Source: Jacaranda mimosifolia
Lineage: Eukaryota; Streptophyta; Magnoliopsida; Lamiales; Bignoniaceae
Length of the DNA: 64,000 nt
Direction: 5' to 3'
Assembly (NCBI GenBank): GCA_018894105.1
Contig: CM032126.1
Span: forward strand, 8,087,001 to 8,151,000
Every line of letters starts with the position of its first letter. Position 1 is the stretch's first letter. This document shows positions 9,951 through 20,305 of this stretch, in pieces. A program made the position numbers and the translations under genes. The notes under the pieces are model-generated. The model made no database searches. It worked only from the letters and a program-made list of their open reading frames with translations, and had not been told where the DNA came from.

Positions 9951-10654
9951 TGATATGGGATGGCCCAAATGCTTGGGCCCAAATTAGCAAGGCCCAGCGG
10001 GAGACGACGGCCCAACTGAGACTCAGGGCCCATACGTCTCATCGACTTCACTAGACCGGATCTGCCCAGACCCAGTCATGCTCTCTCAGCCTGCGGAAGT
10101 CTTCGACCTCAGTCGACCTGGTTGAGGACGAGGCTGAGGTCGAGACCAGCATAGTACTCTGCCACCGCGTTCAATGCACTGACAGGCGCCACGCCTCCGC
10201 ATTAATGGCGCATGCCATCCCCCTCACCGTCTGACACAACAGGCGCCACTACGGTGTACTATCTTGTCCTTGAAACATAGAAAGGCAGTTGGCTGGAGAT
10301 ATTCAAATAGGGGAAATGACTAAATACCCCAGGCCTAAGGTTAGTGGCCCTGGGAGATACCTAAGGGCTTTCCAGACATTTCCTAGCGAAAGACGGATAT
10401 ATATACCCTCAACCTTTCTTTTCAGAGGTACGCACTCATAAACATCAAAAAGCCCATACCCCTCTGATCGATTATTGAGGTCGAATCCTATTAACTTGAT
10501 TGTCGGAGGGCCAAAGCCGAGGGCCACTCGGCTAGCCTAACGTTTATTGTGACTGCAGGATTCTTTCCCTACAAAACAGGAACACAAACCGTCCGGGTCA
10601 AGTTCTACCATCGTTCTAACCTGGATTCTAACCCAACAAAACGAACCCTCATCA
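9951..10654 (+). repeat. 3' LTR of Tat-type gypsy element
   Basis: Same length (704 bp) as the left LTR, beginning TGATATGGGA and ending CTCATCA, followed by the target-site copy TATAG at 10,655-10,659. Most differences from the left LTR are C/T or G/A transitions, as expected of methylated plant repeats. Minus-strand ORFs over this repeat are spurious. Confidence 0.93.
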
Positions 10655-10659
10655 TATAG

Positions 10660-10874
10660 TATACTATAAATATAAAAAAATATAATATATTTATGTATAT
10701 ATTTATATATAATATATATTAATAAACAAACATAAAATTTCTCACCAAACAAGATATAAACATAAATATATAAATATATTATATTATATTTTATATAATA
10801 AATCCACCAGGCCACTCGTACCCTCTATAGCCCCAATCGCACTCCCACCCACCTTACCTGCTAGCATGACCATG
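10660..10874. other. AT-rich spacer between two LTR elements
   Basis: The first 145 bases are almost pure A/T with ATATATA and TATTTATA words. The remaining 70 bases turn GC-rich (CCACCAGGCCAC, CCCACCCACC) and end in CCATG (10,870-10,874), the left target-site copy of the next element. I read this as host sequence of copy A, continuous with 16,794 onwards before the chromovirus inserted. No gene. Confidence 0.6.
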
Positions 10875-11490
10875 TGTCATAGGGCGCTTCTTAATTAACG
10901 AGGAAACTACGCACTGTGTGGCTAGTAGCTTGCCACATGCCAACTATGTCCGTCGAAATACAACAACTGTCAATCGTCTTGGTAACTGTTAAGAGCTTAG
11001 TAACCATCAAAGCTCGATAGCCGTTGGGTGATTGTGTGTCGCAATCACGCCCATGTAGGACGTTTTAGAGGCGCAATCCCTAACGGTACTCACTCACACG
11101 CCGGAATGCTTTGGAAAGAAAATTCGATTTCATTGATAACAGCAATAGTACAATATCGACAATCGTTAAAGTAACGCTAGACGTTGGAGAGGACTCTAAA
11201 AATGCACAGTACAACTCAACTTCGAATACTCATTCCCCCCTATAATAGGCTTAAAAAAGAAAAACGTTATTACAACACTAGATACTGAAAAGCTGAAAAT
11301 TACAACAAAACGGAAGCATCTCGCCTACATATGTACAATAGTGAAAACAAAAGAAAAGGCCTACACCTAGGATATAGTAGATACTCCTTGGAGTGCAAGT
11401 CCGTTGATGCAGGCTGTTGAGGGGCGGCTGGGGCGGCCCGAATGCCCTGTGGACAGTCAAGGGGCCCGATGGCGGGAGCGACCCTTTATA
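10875..11490 (-). repeat. 3' LTR of chromovirus
   Basis: The plus-strand sequence starts TGTCATAGGGCGC and ends GCGACCCTTTATA. On the minus strand it starts TATAAAGGGTCGC where the other copies begin TGTCAA, so the terminal TGTC appears to have mutated to TATA. It corresponds to 16,175-16,793 with scattered substitutions, mainly transitions. Length 616 bp. Confidence 0.85.
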
Positions 11491-11503
11491 TTCTCCCTCA
11501 CCT
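11491..11503 (-). other. polypurine tract of chromovirus
   Basis: The minus strand reads AGGTGAGGGAGAA immediately upstream of the 3' LTR. It is a purine run in the right place for plus-strand priming. Confidence 0.65.
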
Positions 11504-12562
11504 GAGATGGCGACGTCCTTGGCGATACTGAGGCCTGATATGCCTCTAACAGAGGTTGGAGCGCCTTAAGGTCTGTCACCCGCTCCCAAGTGTCCTCCTC
11601 GCTGCTACATCCCTTCCATTTCACCAAGTATTCCATCTGAGTTGCGCTTCCTGTGCCGGTTACTCAGTGATTTAAGATTGCTTCCGCCACCTTCTTCTCT
11701 TTCTTCATCAATGTCAACTGTGGGCGGCTGGGTTTATTGAGGGATGCGTCCTCCTGATCTGCATGATAGGGCTTAAGCTGGCTCAGATGGAGGACATTAT
11801 GAATTTTCCACCAGTCACGCAACGCTATCTTGTAGGCTACCTTCCCCATGCGTTTAATGATAGTCAATGGTCCAATGTACTGCATCAAGCGAGGGTCTCT
11901 CCCCCTTGCTGCTTTTGACTGTCTCGGATCAGGGACCTTCACCAATACCATATCTCCCACTTGAAATTCACTGAAGCGGCGATTTTGATCTGCATGATTT
12001 TCATCGGCTTCTGAGCTTTCTCGAGGTAGCTTCGGGCTAAATCAACATTATGTTTCCATTCCTGCGAGAAACTCCATGCAAGAGGAAACCGCGCACCCTG
12101 CGGGGAGTCCAGAGTGTGTGGGAATAGTGGTTGCTGCCCAATCACAATCTCAAAGGCACTCTTATTGGTGGTAGAGCACTTCTGGGCGTTGAAGCACAGC
12201 TGAGCAACATCCAAGAGTTTCACCCAATCCTTCTGAGAGCCATTCACAAAGTGTCGAAGATATTCCTCCAACATGGAATTGAAGCGCTCGGTTTGGCTGT
12301 TAGACTATAGATGGTAGCTTGAGCTCATATTCAATTTAGATCTGAGGAATTTGAAGAGCTCGGTCCAAAAGCTGCCAGTAAATCGAGAGTTTTGATCATT
12401 GACAATATCTTTCGGCAGTTCCCAATACTTAACAATGTGCTTGAAGAAGAGATGAGCCGTCCTTTTTACTGTAATATGTTTAGGGGGTGCAATAAAAGTA
12501 TCATACTTAGAGAACCGGTCTACCACGACAATGATAGTCCCTAAATCTCCCACCTTAGGCAA
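11504..12562 (-). pseudogene. chromovirus integrase and C-terminal chromodomain
   Basis: The core (12,562-12,305) reads IIVVVDRFSKYDTFIAPP and LPKDIVNDQNSRFTGSFW, where DQNSRF replaces the usual DRDxRF. The C-terminal part (12,274-11,939) reads WVKLLDVAQLCFNAQ and SAFEIVIGQQP. The GPY/F-like end (11,960-11,664) reads MGDMVLVKVPDPRQSKAARG, LMQYIGPLTIIKRMGKVAYKI and VLHLSQLKPYH. After a TGA at about 11,662 the frame continues with MEYLVKWKGCSSEEDTWE (about 11,640-11,535), a clear chromodomain motif. Chromodomains are thought to steer integration toward marked chromatin. The stops and frame changes make this copy inactive. Confidence 0.88.
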
Positions 12563-13439
12563 CCTAATGATGTAATCTATAGATATGGTCTCCTAAGGTT
12601 GTTGGGGAATCGGAAGTGGCTCCAACAAGCTTGGTTTCTTCTGATGGTCCGGCTTGTCCTGCTGGCACACTAGACAAGTACGAACATAAGTCTCAATATC
12701 ATCCCGCATCTACGGCTAATAATAAGATCTGTGCACCAATGCATAGGTGCGCTCTGCTCCTGGGTGTCCCGCCCAAAGAGTGTCGTGGCATTCCGAAATC
12801 AATAATTTCCTTATGTCCCCACCTTTTGGGATATACATGCGGTTTTCTTTGGTCATCAAGAGTCCTCAATCCATCCAAAACTGCCGATTTTTTCCCTTCT
12901 CGACAAGGTTAAACAAATACTGCCTTGCAGGATCTTTCAATAAGAGCTCCCGTATTCAAAAATTTACAGAAGTGATAGCTACACTCGAGGACAAAGCGGC
13001 CACCATCTTCTATGATCTGCCTTCCGGCTCAGGGCATCTACCACATGGTTGCTCGCACTGGCACGGTACTCCAAGGAAAAGTTAAACTCTGCCAACAACT
13101 CTTGCTACCGTGCCTGCTTACTGGTCAGTTTAGATTGGCTCGAAAAATGGCTGACTGCAGTATTATCCGTCCTGACCACAAAATGAGAGCCCAACAAATA
13201 ATGCTGCCATAGTCTGAGGCAGTGAACTACATCTAGCAATTCCTTCTCGTGGGTTGAGTAGCGCCTCTCTACTTCCTTCAACTTGTGGCTCTCAAAAGCA
13301 ATAGGATGCCCGTTCTGAATCAGAACTCCTCCAAGAGCAAGTCCAAAGCATTAGTCTCCACTTCGAACATCTTTGTTAAGTCCAGGAGGGCGAACACAGG
13401 ATCCGAAACCATAGCTGTCTTCAGTCCCTCGAATGCTAC
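12563..13439 (-). pseudogene. degraded RNase H and linker region of chromovirus
   Basis: This stretch joins the RT (13,440 upward) to the integrase core. Minus-strand words in shifting frames resemble the gypsy RNase H and the H2C2 zinc-binding end of integrase (cysteine-rich CLVCQQDK-like segment near 12,660). Several frameshifts prevent a single reading frame. Plus-strand ORFs here are shadows. Confidence 0.6.
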
Positions 13440-15064
13440 TTAGCATTGGGGTGTCCAATTCCAAGACTCTGTCTTCTTTGTGAGGTCGGTGAGGGGTCGT
13501 GCTATTTCAGAGTAGCCCTTCACAAATCTGCGATAATAGTTTGCCAACCCAAGAAATGACCGCACCTCATGAATATTCCTGGGAGGCTGCCACTCCTGAA
13601 TAGCATGCATTTTCTTCGGGTCCATACGAATTCTCCCTCGCTCCACAATGTGACCCAATAAATGAATTTTCTCCTGAGCAAACGAACACTTCTATGGCTT
13701 GGCATATACACCACAATATCATCCAAGTACACCACCACAAACTCATCCATAAAACCATGGAGTACTTGGTTCATGAACGTGTTGAAGGTTGCTGGGGTGT
13801 TTGTCAGGCCGAAAGGCATGACCAAGAACTCAAAGGCCCCATACCTCGTGACTACTATAGTCTTCGCCTCATCTCCCTCCTTGATCCGAACTTGCCAGTA
13901 ACCCGACCTCATATCAATCTTCGTAAAGTATTTTGCCTGGCTAAGTCAGTCAAAGCAATCGGCCACAAGCAATATAGGATACTTGTTCTTCACCGTGATT
14001 TTATTCAATACCCGATGGTCACAGCACATCCGTAAGGACCCATCAGTCTTCTTCTGGAACAATACAGGGGCTCCATTTGGTGACTTGGTGGGCTTGATGA
14101 TGCCACACTCCAGCATCTCCTTCAACTGTTTCCTAAGCTCCTCAAGCTCAGGTTGCAACATCCGATCTGGCGCCCGGGCAGAAGGTTTGGTACCCGGCAC
14201 CAATTCAATCTCATGATCCACTGCTCTCTTCGGCGGTAGCTTCCGAGGCAGTTCATCTGGCATCATATCCTCAAATTCCCGCAAGAGCTCCTTAACCATA
14301 CCAAGGATTGGCCACGATGCCTCCTCCATTTCCTCAAAGCGAAGGGTGCACAAGAATGACAGCTTGTTTTGTTTGCAACCCTTCTTAAACTGAATGGTTA
14401 AGAGATTTTTGTCCCCTAGCTTCCCGATCAATATAGGTATGATGCACGACTTGCTTCCTATCATCATCAATGAATCCACGTACGGCATCACCACTGTCCT
14501 TGTGTCATGCAGAAATTCAAGCCCAAGGATAAGCGTGAAATCATCCATTACGACTACTGAAAGGTTTGTCCTCCCTTCGAATGGTCCCACCTTGATGAGC
14601 ACAGATTTGGCCACTCCTGCAACTGGCCGAGCAGCTGAATTAATAGCTTTCACATGACCAACTCCTTTCTCCAGTACAAGCCCAAGTCTCTCCACTTTGG
14701 CACTTACTAGGTAGTTGTAGGTGGCACTAGTGTCGACCATGGCACGAACCGGCTTGCCATTAATCTTCACATCAATGAACATCAGCCTTTTTTTTCTATA
14801 GTTTTGAGACTGTGATTCCTCCTCTGGCTGGTTCTCAATCAGGGCTGGTGCAGTTTTGCTCGCCTTTGGTGGCACTGCTCTTTTAGCTGCCACCTGTAAA
14901 ATTGTATTACACCACTGTGAAATGGCCCTAAGGTTGTCATCGCCCTCATCCGGCTCTTGCTCCCCAGCAGCAGAAGCCCGAGTCTCAACTTGCTTAGGCG
15001 CCCTCCCCACTTCTGTAAGGATCGCCAAATCATTCAGTAAATGCTGCTTCGGACAATCTTTCAT
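13440..15064 (-). pseudogene. chromovirus protease and reverse transcriptase
   Basis: The 372-codon ORF (15,064-13,946) starts in the gag zinc knuckle, then has the protease [19 protein letters not shown], where DTSA replaces the conserved [13 protein letters not shown] follows, and then the start of RT ([48 protein letters not shown]). After a frame change, 13,912-13,520 reads [33 protein letters not shown] and [10 protein letters not shown] with the catalytic Asp pair. The 13,658-13,440 frame reads [16 protein letters not shown] and [15 protein letters not shown]. Order and motifs are those of a gypsy pol. The protease change and the frame breaks indicate an inactive copy. Confidence 0.88.
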
Positions 15065-16158
15065 CCAGTATGGACCACCACAAAGGAAACATCTGCTACT
15101 CTTCTGCGGTGCTCTCTACCTGTTCTCTGGTTTCGCCTTATTGGAACTCGCCTGTGAGCTTCCTTGGGCGTGGGATTGCTTTTCTCCCCTATCTTTGCTC
15201 AGATTCGACCTGAATGATTTTGCCTCACCCTATTTTGATTTATTAGTGTTGGAGGCTGTCTGTTTTTCCTTTTGGGGCTTTGAACTGTAATCCATTAACC
15301 GCTCTGCTGCTCCCATAGCAGTATTTAAATCGGCCACTCTTTGGTGCTATAGCTCAGCACGCGCCCACGATTTCAATCCCTCCAAGAATGTGAAAAGCTT
15401 ATCCTTCTCGGACATATCCCTTATGTCTAGCATGTAGGTAGAAAAAGCTTTCGCACACTCCCTGATGGAGGTTGTATGCTTCAGATCTCATAAAGCCCAC
15501 ATAGCATTATACTCAACATTTTCCGGGAAGAACTATTACCTTATTGCTTCCTAGAGCTGATCCCATGTATCTATACGCACCCGCTGTGCCTGGATATCTA
15601 AATATTTGGTTCGCCACCATAGTTTTGCATCTCTTGTCAAATACATGGTAGCGGTCGCCACTTTCATTGCCTCATCCTTAATATTAGCGGCAAGGAAGTG
15701 CTATTCCATATCAACAGGAAGTTCTCGACCTCTTTTGCATCTCTTGCACCCCTGTAAGCTCTGGGCTCTGGTATCCGAAGCCTGGCCATTGGGTCCAGAG
15801 TAATGGCAAGCCCATTACTCACCGCTCTTTGGAGTAAGCTGATCTGAATTGACATTGCTTCCATTTCTCTTCTCAAGTCAACTGTATTATTTGCCCTCAG
15901 GGACTACGTCAAGGCCTGATAAATATATCTGCTCTCACCCATTTGAGCATAGAGATCTGTGATCTCTGCTTCTAGTCCTTTGACCTTCTCCTCTAAGGTC
16001 TCAACCACAAATCGCAGCCTGGAGTTCTCATCCTCCAGTGCGTCCAACCGCTATTTTATAGTACCAACCCGTCTTGGGGCTTCATTCTCTTGCCCCGCCG
16101 TATTTACAGAAGTTGCAGGTTCTAGCACCACTTTCCTCGGCTAGTAGATCAAGAGCCG
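15065..16158 (-). pseudogene. chromovirus gag region
   Basis: Minus-strand frames show a coiled-coil-like N-terminus near 16,050-15,950 (ENSRLRFVVETLEEKVKG) and a helical segment at 15,876-15,664 (MRREMEAMSIQISLLQRAV). Next come gag words (AKEVENFLL, KVATATMYLTRDAKLWW-like) and a zinc knuckle near 15,100-15,060, [13 protein letters not shown], where Tyr replaces the usual His. Stops and frameshifts are frequent. Confidence 0.7.
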
Positions 16159-16159
16159 A

Positions 16160-16172
16160 GGCTCTGATACCA
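16160..16172 (-). other. primer-binding site of chromovirus (initiator Met tRNA type)
   Basis: The minus strand reads TGGTATCAGAGCC two bases from the 5' LTR. It is the standard primer site complementary to the 3' end of plant initiator methionine tRNA, and it fixes the orientation of the element. Confidence 0.9.
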
Positions 16173-16174
16173 CA

Positions 16175-16793
16175 TGTCACAGGGCGCTTCTCAAGTAATG
16201 AGGAAACTGCACACTGTGCGGTTAGTAGTTTGCCACACGCCAACTACGTTCGCCGAAATACAATAACCATTAACCGTCTCGGTAACTGTTAAGAGCTTAG
16301 TAACCATCAAAGCTCGATAGCCAATGGGTGATTGTGTGTCACAATCGCACCCATGCATGACGTTTTAAAGGTACAATCCCCAACGGTACTTACTCACACA
16401 TTAGAACGCTTTGGAAAGAAAATTTAATTTCATTGATAACAACAATAGTACAATATCGACAATCGTTAGAGCAACGCTAGACGTTGGGGGAGGGACTCTA
16501 ACAATGCACAATACAACTCAGCTTCGAATACTCATTCTCCCCCATAATAGGCTTAAAAAAGAAAAACGTTGTTACAACACTAGATACTGAAAAGCTGAAA
16601 ATTACAACAAAAATGGCAGCATCCTGCCTACATATGTACAATAGTGAAAACAAAAGAAAAAGCCTACACCTAGGACACAGTAGATACTCCTTGGAGTGCA
16701 AGTCCATTGATGCAGGTTGTTGAGGGGCGGCCGGGGCGGCCAGGATGCCCTGTGGACGGTCAAGGGGCCCGATGGCAGGAGCGACCATTGACA
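16175..16793 (-). repeat. 5' LTR of chromovirus
   Basis: The plus-strand sequence starts TGTCACAGGGCGC and ends GACCATTGACA, giving TGTCA...TGACA termini. Length 619 bp. It is followed by target-site copy CCATG. Bases from 16,512 to the right end are included in the tandem duplication described separately. Confidence 0.9.
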
Positions 16794-17334
16794 CCATGGA
16801 TGTCGCTTGCAAAAGCAATCTCTATGGATACGTTCACGGGTGGCCATGGTTTCTCGCATGCCCCTGCAAGTGGCCTCCATAGCCGTGTTCGTAGGCAACT
16901 CTTAGGTGCGGCCATGACCATTGCTCGTAGATACGGCCGCCATGACTGTGTTTGCGGGCGGCCATAGCCGTTGCTTTGTTGGGTTTATATATATATATAT
17001 ATTATATATATAATATATATAGACATATATTTAACTATATATATAAATATAGTTAAATATACATATGTATATATTTAAACATATATTTAATAAATATATA
17101 TGTATGTATATATATTTATATATTTTATATTTTTTTTATAGGTAGAAGTAATCTGAAATTAATTTTTTTCAATGCATCCAACGGTTGATATTTAAGGGCA
17201 AAATTAACATTTGAACAGCAAAAATCATAAAATCAACTGCACTTACCGTTCGTGAATTACACCGCGGGACGGAGGGGGGTAATTTGCTACTCTTTTAAAA
17301 GTAAAGTGGGAGCACTATTTATTATTTTTTTTAG
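16512..17334. repeat. tandem duplication unit A (LTR end plus flank)
   Basis: This 823-bp unit begins at TACAACTCAGCTTCG inside the chromovirus 5' LTR and runs through the LTR/flank junction, a GC-rich GGCCATGG core, a long TA-rich tract and the sequence ending ATTATTTTTTTT. The next 803 bp (17,335-18,137) repeat it with small indels and scattered substitutions. Because both units contain the same LTR/CCATG junction, the duplication happened after insertion. Confidence 0.9.
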
Positions 17335-18137
17335 TACAGCTCAGCTTCGAATACTCATTCTCCCCTATAATAGGCTTAAAAAAGAAAAACGTTATTACAA
17401 CATTAGATACTGAAAAGCTGAAAATTACAACAAAAATGACAGCATCCTGTCTACATATGTACAATAGTGAAAACAAAAGAAAAAGCCTACACCTAGGACA
17501 CAGTAGATACTCCTTGGAGTGCAAGTCTATTAATGCAGGCTGTTGAGGGACGGCCAAGATGCCCTGTGGACGGTCAAGGGGCCCGATGGCAGGAGCGACC
17601 CTTGACACCATGGCCGTCGCTTACAAAAGCAATCTCTATGGATACGTTCACAGGTGGCCATGGTTGCTCGCATGCCCCTGCAAGTGGCCTCCATGGCCGT
17701 GTTCGTCGGCAGCTTGTAGGTACGGCCATGACCATTGCTCGTAGATGCGGCCGCCATGACTGCGTTTGCGGGCGGCCATGGTAGTTGCTTTGTTGGGTTT
17801 ATATATATATTATATATAATATATATAGACATATATTTAACTATATATATAAATATAGTTAAATATACATATGTATATATTTAAACATATATTTAATAAA
17901 TATATATGTATGTATATATATTTATATATTTTATATTTTTTATAGGTAGAAGTAATCTGAAATTAATTTTTTTCAATGCATCCAACGGTTGATATTTAAG
18001 GGCAAAATTAACATTTGAACAGCAAAAATCATAAAATCAACTGCACTTACCGTTCATGAATTACACCGCGGGACGGAGGGGGGGTAATTTGCTACTCTTT
18101 TAAAAGTAAAGTGGGAGCACTATCTATTATTTTTTTT
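17335..18137. repeat. tandem duplication unit B (LTR end plus flank)
   Basis: The unit starts TACAGCTCAGCTTCG and contains a 273-bp piece of the chromovirus LTR (17,335-17,607, ending CTTGACA). The same flank follows as in unit A (CCATGGCCGTCGCTTAC, GGCCATGG words, TA-rich tract, GGGACGGAGGGGGGG, ATTATTTTTTTT). It has a shorter CGGCC-rich stretch than unit A. The LINE begins just after it. ORFs here are spurious. Confidence 0.9.
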
Positions 18138-18295
18138 CATAAGGCGATCTTTTTATCCCTTGTCTATTTTCACATTAAGGCAAAACCTAATTAAAACTTA
18201 AATTTTCTCTCTTTGTGAGAGTTCCTCTCTTTTCTTAAAAGTTTTGTCTCCTCTGTTAGTAGGAGTTGGTAATTTCTTTTGTGTATTCCGCTGTA

Positions 18296-18498
18296 ATGGA
18301 TCCCAATATTGATGCCCTCTGTGTGAATTTGATTCTCACTGAAGAGGAAAACGCTACAGTCATTGTGGAGGATGAGGACTGGATAAATTCATCCATAGAT
18401 TCTGCATTGTTTCTGGCGGGGATAATTGCTTCCTCTAAACCTTTTAATTTTTCAGTATTTTGCAATGTGCTCACTCGAGTCATGAATCCTCATCGAGA
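18296..18498 (+). pseudogene. LINE ORF1, N-terminal part
   Basis: The ATG at 18,296 begins MDPNIDALCVNLILTEEE, then IIASSKPFNFSVFCNVLTRV and MNPHRD. This matches the start of the nucleic-acid-binding ORF1 (DUF4283-like) of plant LINEs. The coding match stops at about 18,498, where the gypsy LTR begins. It continues at 23,163. Confidence 0.75.
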
Positions 18499-18975
18499 TA
18501 CGCAAAAGACCATTTTACCCCCTCACTATAATTAAAATACCCACACAGGACAAGATCCACGTCTTTTTACGCGGGTTGTATCACGACCCGGATGAACCCA
18601 ACCCAAATGCTGGACCGTTGATTAGTTGATGATCCCACACGTGGTACAGTGCCAGCGCGATGCGTACAGAAAGGACTAAAGTAGCATATAAAAAGCATAT
18701 CCAGCACAGTTCCAAGTCAAGTCATATCACATAATTACCACTTACTACCTGTGTCTTATCTCCTTTTGATCTCGAACTTGATTAATCACCTCACTAACTT
18801 AGGCATCGGAGGGCCTTAGTTGAGGGCAATCTCAGCTAGCCTAATGTGTTCTCTTGTGGTCAAGTTAGAAGCCCAAAATTCACTTGTGTGGTTCTGGGTC
18901 GAGGTCACAACTGCGATCAAGGATACAAGGGACATTCTGAATCAAGGTCATAGCAGTTGAACTCGAGCCACATCA
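18498..18975 (+). repeat. 5' LTR of third gypsy element, truncated at its start
   Basis: It matches 22,672-23,162 (CCATTTTACC, CTATAATTAAAATACCCAC, GATGATCCCAC, ATATCCAGCA). A TATA box (TATAAAA) lies at about 18,687. It lacks a 19-bp stretch around CGGACCGAGTCACAG present in the right LTR. The expected TGATGG start is missing. Confidence 0.75.
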
Positions 18976-19033
18976 GTTGGCGCCGTCTGTGGAAACTCTG
19001 ACTTGATTCATCGGTAGTAAGAGTCAACTATAA

Positions 19034-20305
19034 GTGATGGATAGAACACTTGGACGAACCTCAGATACTCCCATCCCCGTATCGCCTATGACCTCATCTT
19101 CGCCAATATCGCCCACTTCCTCCTCGCTACCGGTGGTAATGTTGCAGAATGCTCAAACAGGAGTGGAACCTAGGACTTATCCACTAGATCCCAGTGGAAC
19201 ACAGATCATTCAAATCAGCAGTAATGATCTAGAATAATTGGTCTTTAAGATGAGCCAGCAATTATGGGAGGAACGCGAACGTCGGGCCCAGAAAGAGGTA
19301 GTGGTGCCTCTCCAGGTAGCCCCTGCGCTGGTGAACCGGCTGCTATTCCAAGAGAGGAGGCCGAGTCCGTCGCTGGCAGAAGGGGTGCAAGGATTGAGAA
19401 TATCAAAGGGAGAAGAGACAACAATCTCTGAGGAGATGGGGAGTAAGGTAGCGAAAAGGATAAACCACCCACCAAATGTTTACCGAAGGGAGGAAGGGTC
19501 AAGATTGGAACCGTTGACATTGAATAGCGATGACTCGGCACTCAAGAGGACCCAACATTCGCTTTCCAATGAGGAGGTTAACGAGATAAGTGACCAGGTT
19601 GAGCAGTTGAGCAGGAAGATCGATGAGCTTAAAAAGAAAGGGACCTCGGCATTGCTGAAGAGGAACTCACCATTCTCTACAAAGATACTGGCTAAGTATG
19701 TGGCCTTACACTTTAAACTACCCAACTTGCCTAAGTACGATGGGAACAAGGACCCCTAAGAACACGTAACCACTTTTGAAAATATCATGAACTTATACAT
19801 ATAGTTTGACGCCATAAATTCTAGGATCTTTATAACCACACTTAGGGGAAAGGCACAAGAGTGGCTTATGGGGCAGGTTCCAAGAACGATAGTATCTTAT
19901 GATCAGCTCATAAAAAGGTTCATATTCCAATTTGCTAGTAAGAAGAAGTCTAAGAGGTCAGCCACATACTTGTTCACTATACGGCAGAAGGAGGACGAGA
20001 GCTTGAGAAGCTTCATGAATAGGTTCAACAACGAGATGCTGGAAGTGCAAGACTTGCGTATTGACATGATCACAAGCATCCTCATCCATGGCCTCAAGAA
20101 ATGACCGTTGGCATCGGCTCTTGTAAGGGAACCCCCGGAGGACATGGAGCAGATGATGGAGGTAGTGCAGTGTTACATTCAAGAGGAGGAGATCAACGTC
20201 ATGAAGGACCATGAGTGGTCCAAGAATGCTCCCCGAAAGTTTGAAAAAGACCAGGGACCTCCTAAGGCTCAATCTAAAAAAGATCGCCAATGTTCAACAC
20301 CATGA
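19034..20305 (+). pseudogene. gag of third gypsy element
   Basis: Frames at 19,238-19,759, 19,868-20,104 and 20,108-20,305 are the same phase and are separated by single stops (TAA near 19,757, TGA at 20,102). Motifs include a coiled-coil-like EVNEISDQVEQLSRKIDELK, LPNLPKYDGNKDP, VSYDQLIKRFIFQFASKK and DESLRSFMNRFNNEMLEVQ, all of the Retrotrans_gag type. It is similar in layout to the gag at 1266-2750, supporting a Tat-like assignment. Confidence 0.8.

Larger units (their letters stand above)
521..10654 (+). mobile_element. Ty3/gypsy LTR retrotransposon, Tat lineage, full-length but degenerate
   Basis: Two LTRs of 704 bp each (521-1224 and 9951-10,654) start with TGATATGGGA and end with CTCATCA. 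They are flanked by a perfect 5-bp target duplication TATAG (516-520 and 10,655-10,659). A primer-binding-like site TTTGGCGCTGTCTGTGG follows the left LTR and a purine-rich tract precedes the right one. The order is gag, protease, reverse transcriptase, RNase H, a second RNase H-like domain, integrase, tandem repeats, then antisense ORFs. The gag/pol order, the extra RNase H and the antisense ORFs between pol and the 3' LTR are traits of the plant Tat lineage. By eye the LTRs differ at roughly 35-40 positions, about 5 percent, so the insertion is not recent. All pol domains carry stops or frame changes. Confidence 0.93.
10875..16793 (-). mobile_element. Ty3/gypsy chromovirus (chromodomain LTR retrotransposon), minus strand
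   Basis: LTRs at 10,875-11,490 (3') and 16,175-16,793 (5') are flanked by a perfect 5-bp target duplication CCATG (10,870-10,874 and 16,794-16,798). On the minus strand the primer site TGGTATCAGAGCC, complementary to the 3' end of initiator methionine tRNA, lies next to the 5' LTR. The domain order is gag with zinc knuckle, protease, RT, RNase H, integrase and a chromodomain just before the 3' LTR. This is diagnostic of plant chromoviruses. The exact lineage (Tekay, Galadriel, Reina or CRM) is not settled here. All ORFs carry stops or frameshifts. The insertion point lies in a GC-rich core of the surrounding DNA element. Confidence 0.93.
201..17326. mobile_element. candidate old DNA transposon, copy A, hosting two nested LTR elements
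   Basis: The left end near 201-262 (GATTTTAAAAATTAGGCA, then TACCTCCC) and the reverse complement of about 17,275-17,326 (ACTTTTAAAAGAGTAGCA, then TTACCCCCC) match each other imperfectly. They also match the better-defined ends of the element at 50,629-55,516. Between them, once the LTR elements at 521-10,654 and 10,875-16,793 are set aside, remain T-rich and TA-rich DNA plus a GC-rich core with repeated GGCCATGG-like words. The resemblance to copy B supports one family. A Mutator-like assignment is inference from the terminal repeats and a possible 9-bp target duplication in copy B. No transposase was seen. Ends are approximate. Confidence 0.35.

Noticed and set aside
16602..16898. Minus-strand ORF across the LTR/flank junction, and its near copy at 17,530-17,832
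   Set aside because: Both cross the LTR border and exist because of the tandem duplication; no known domain.
17335..17607. Apparent solo LTR of a second chromovirus
   Set aside because: It has the same truncated start and the same flank as the neighbouring unit, so it is part of a tandem duplication and not an independent insertion.
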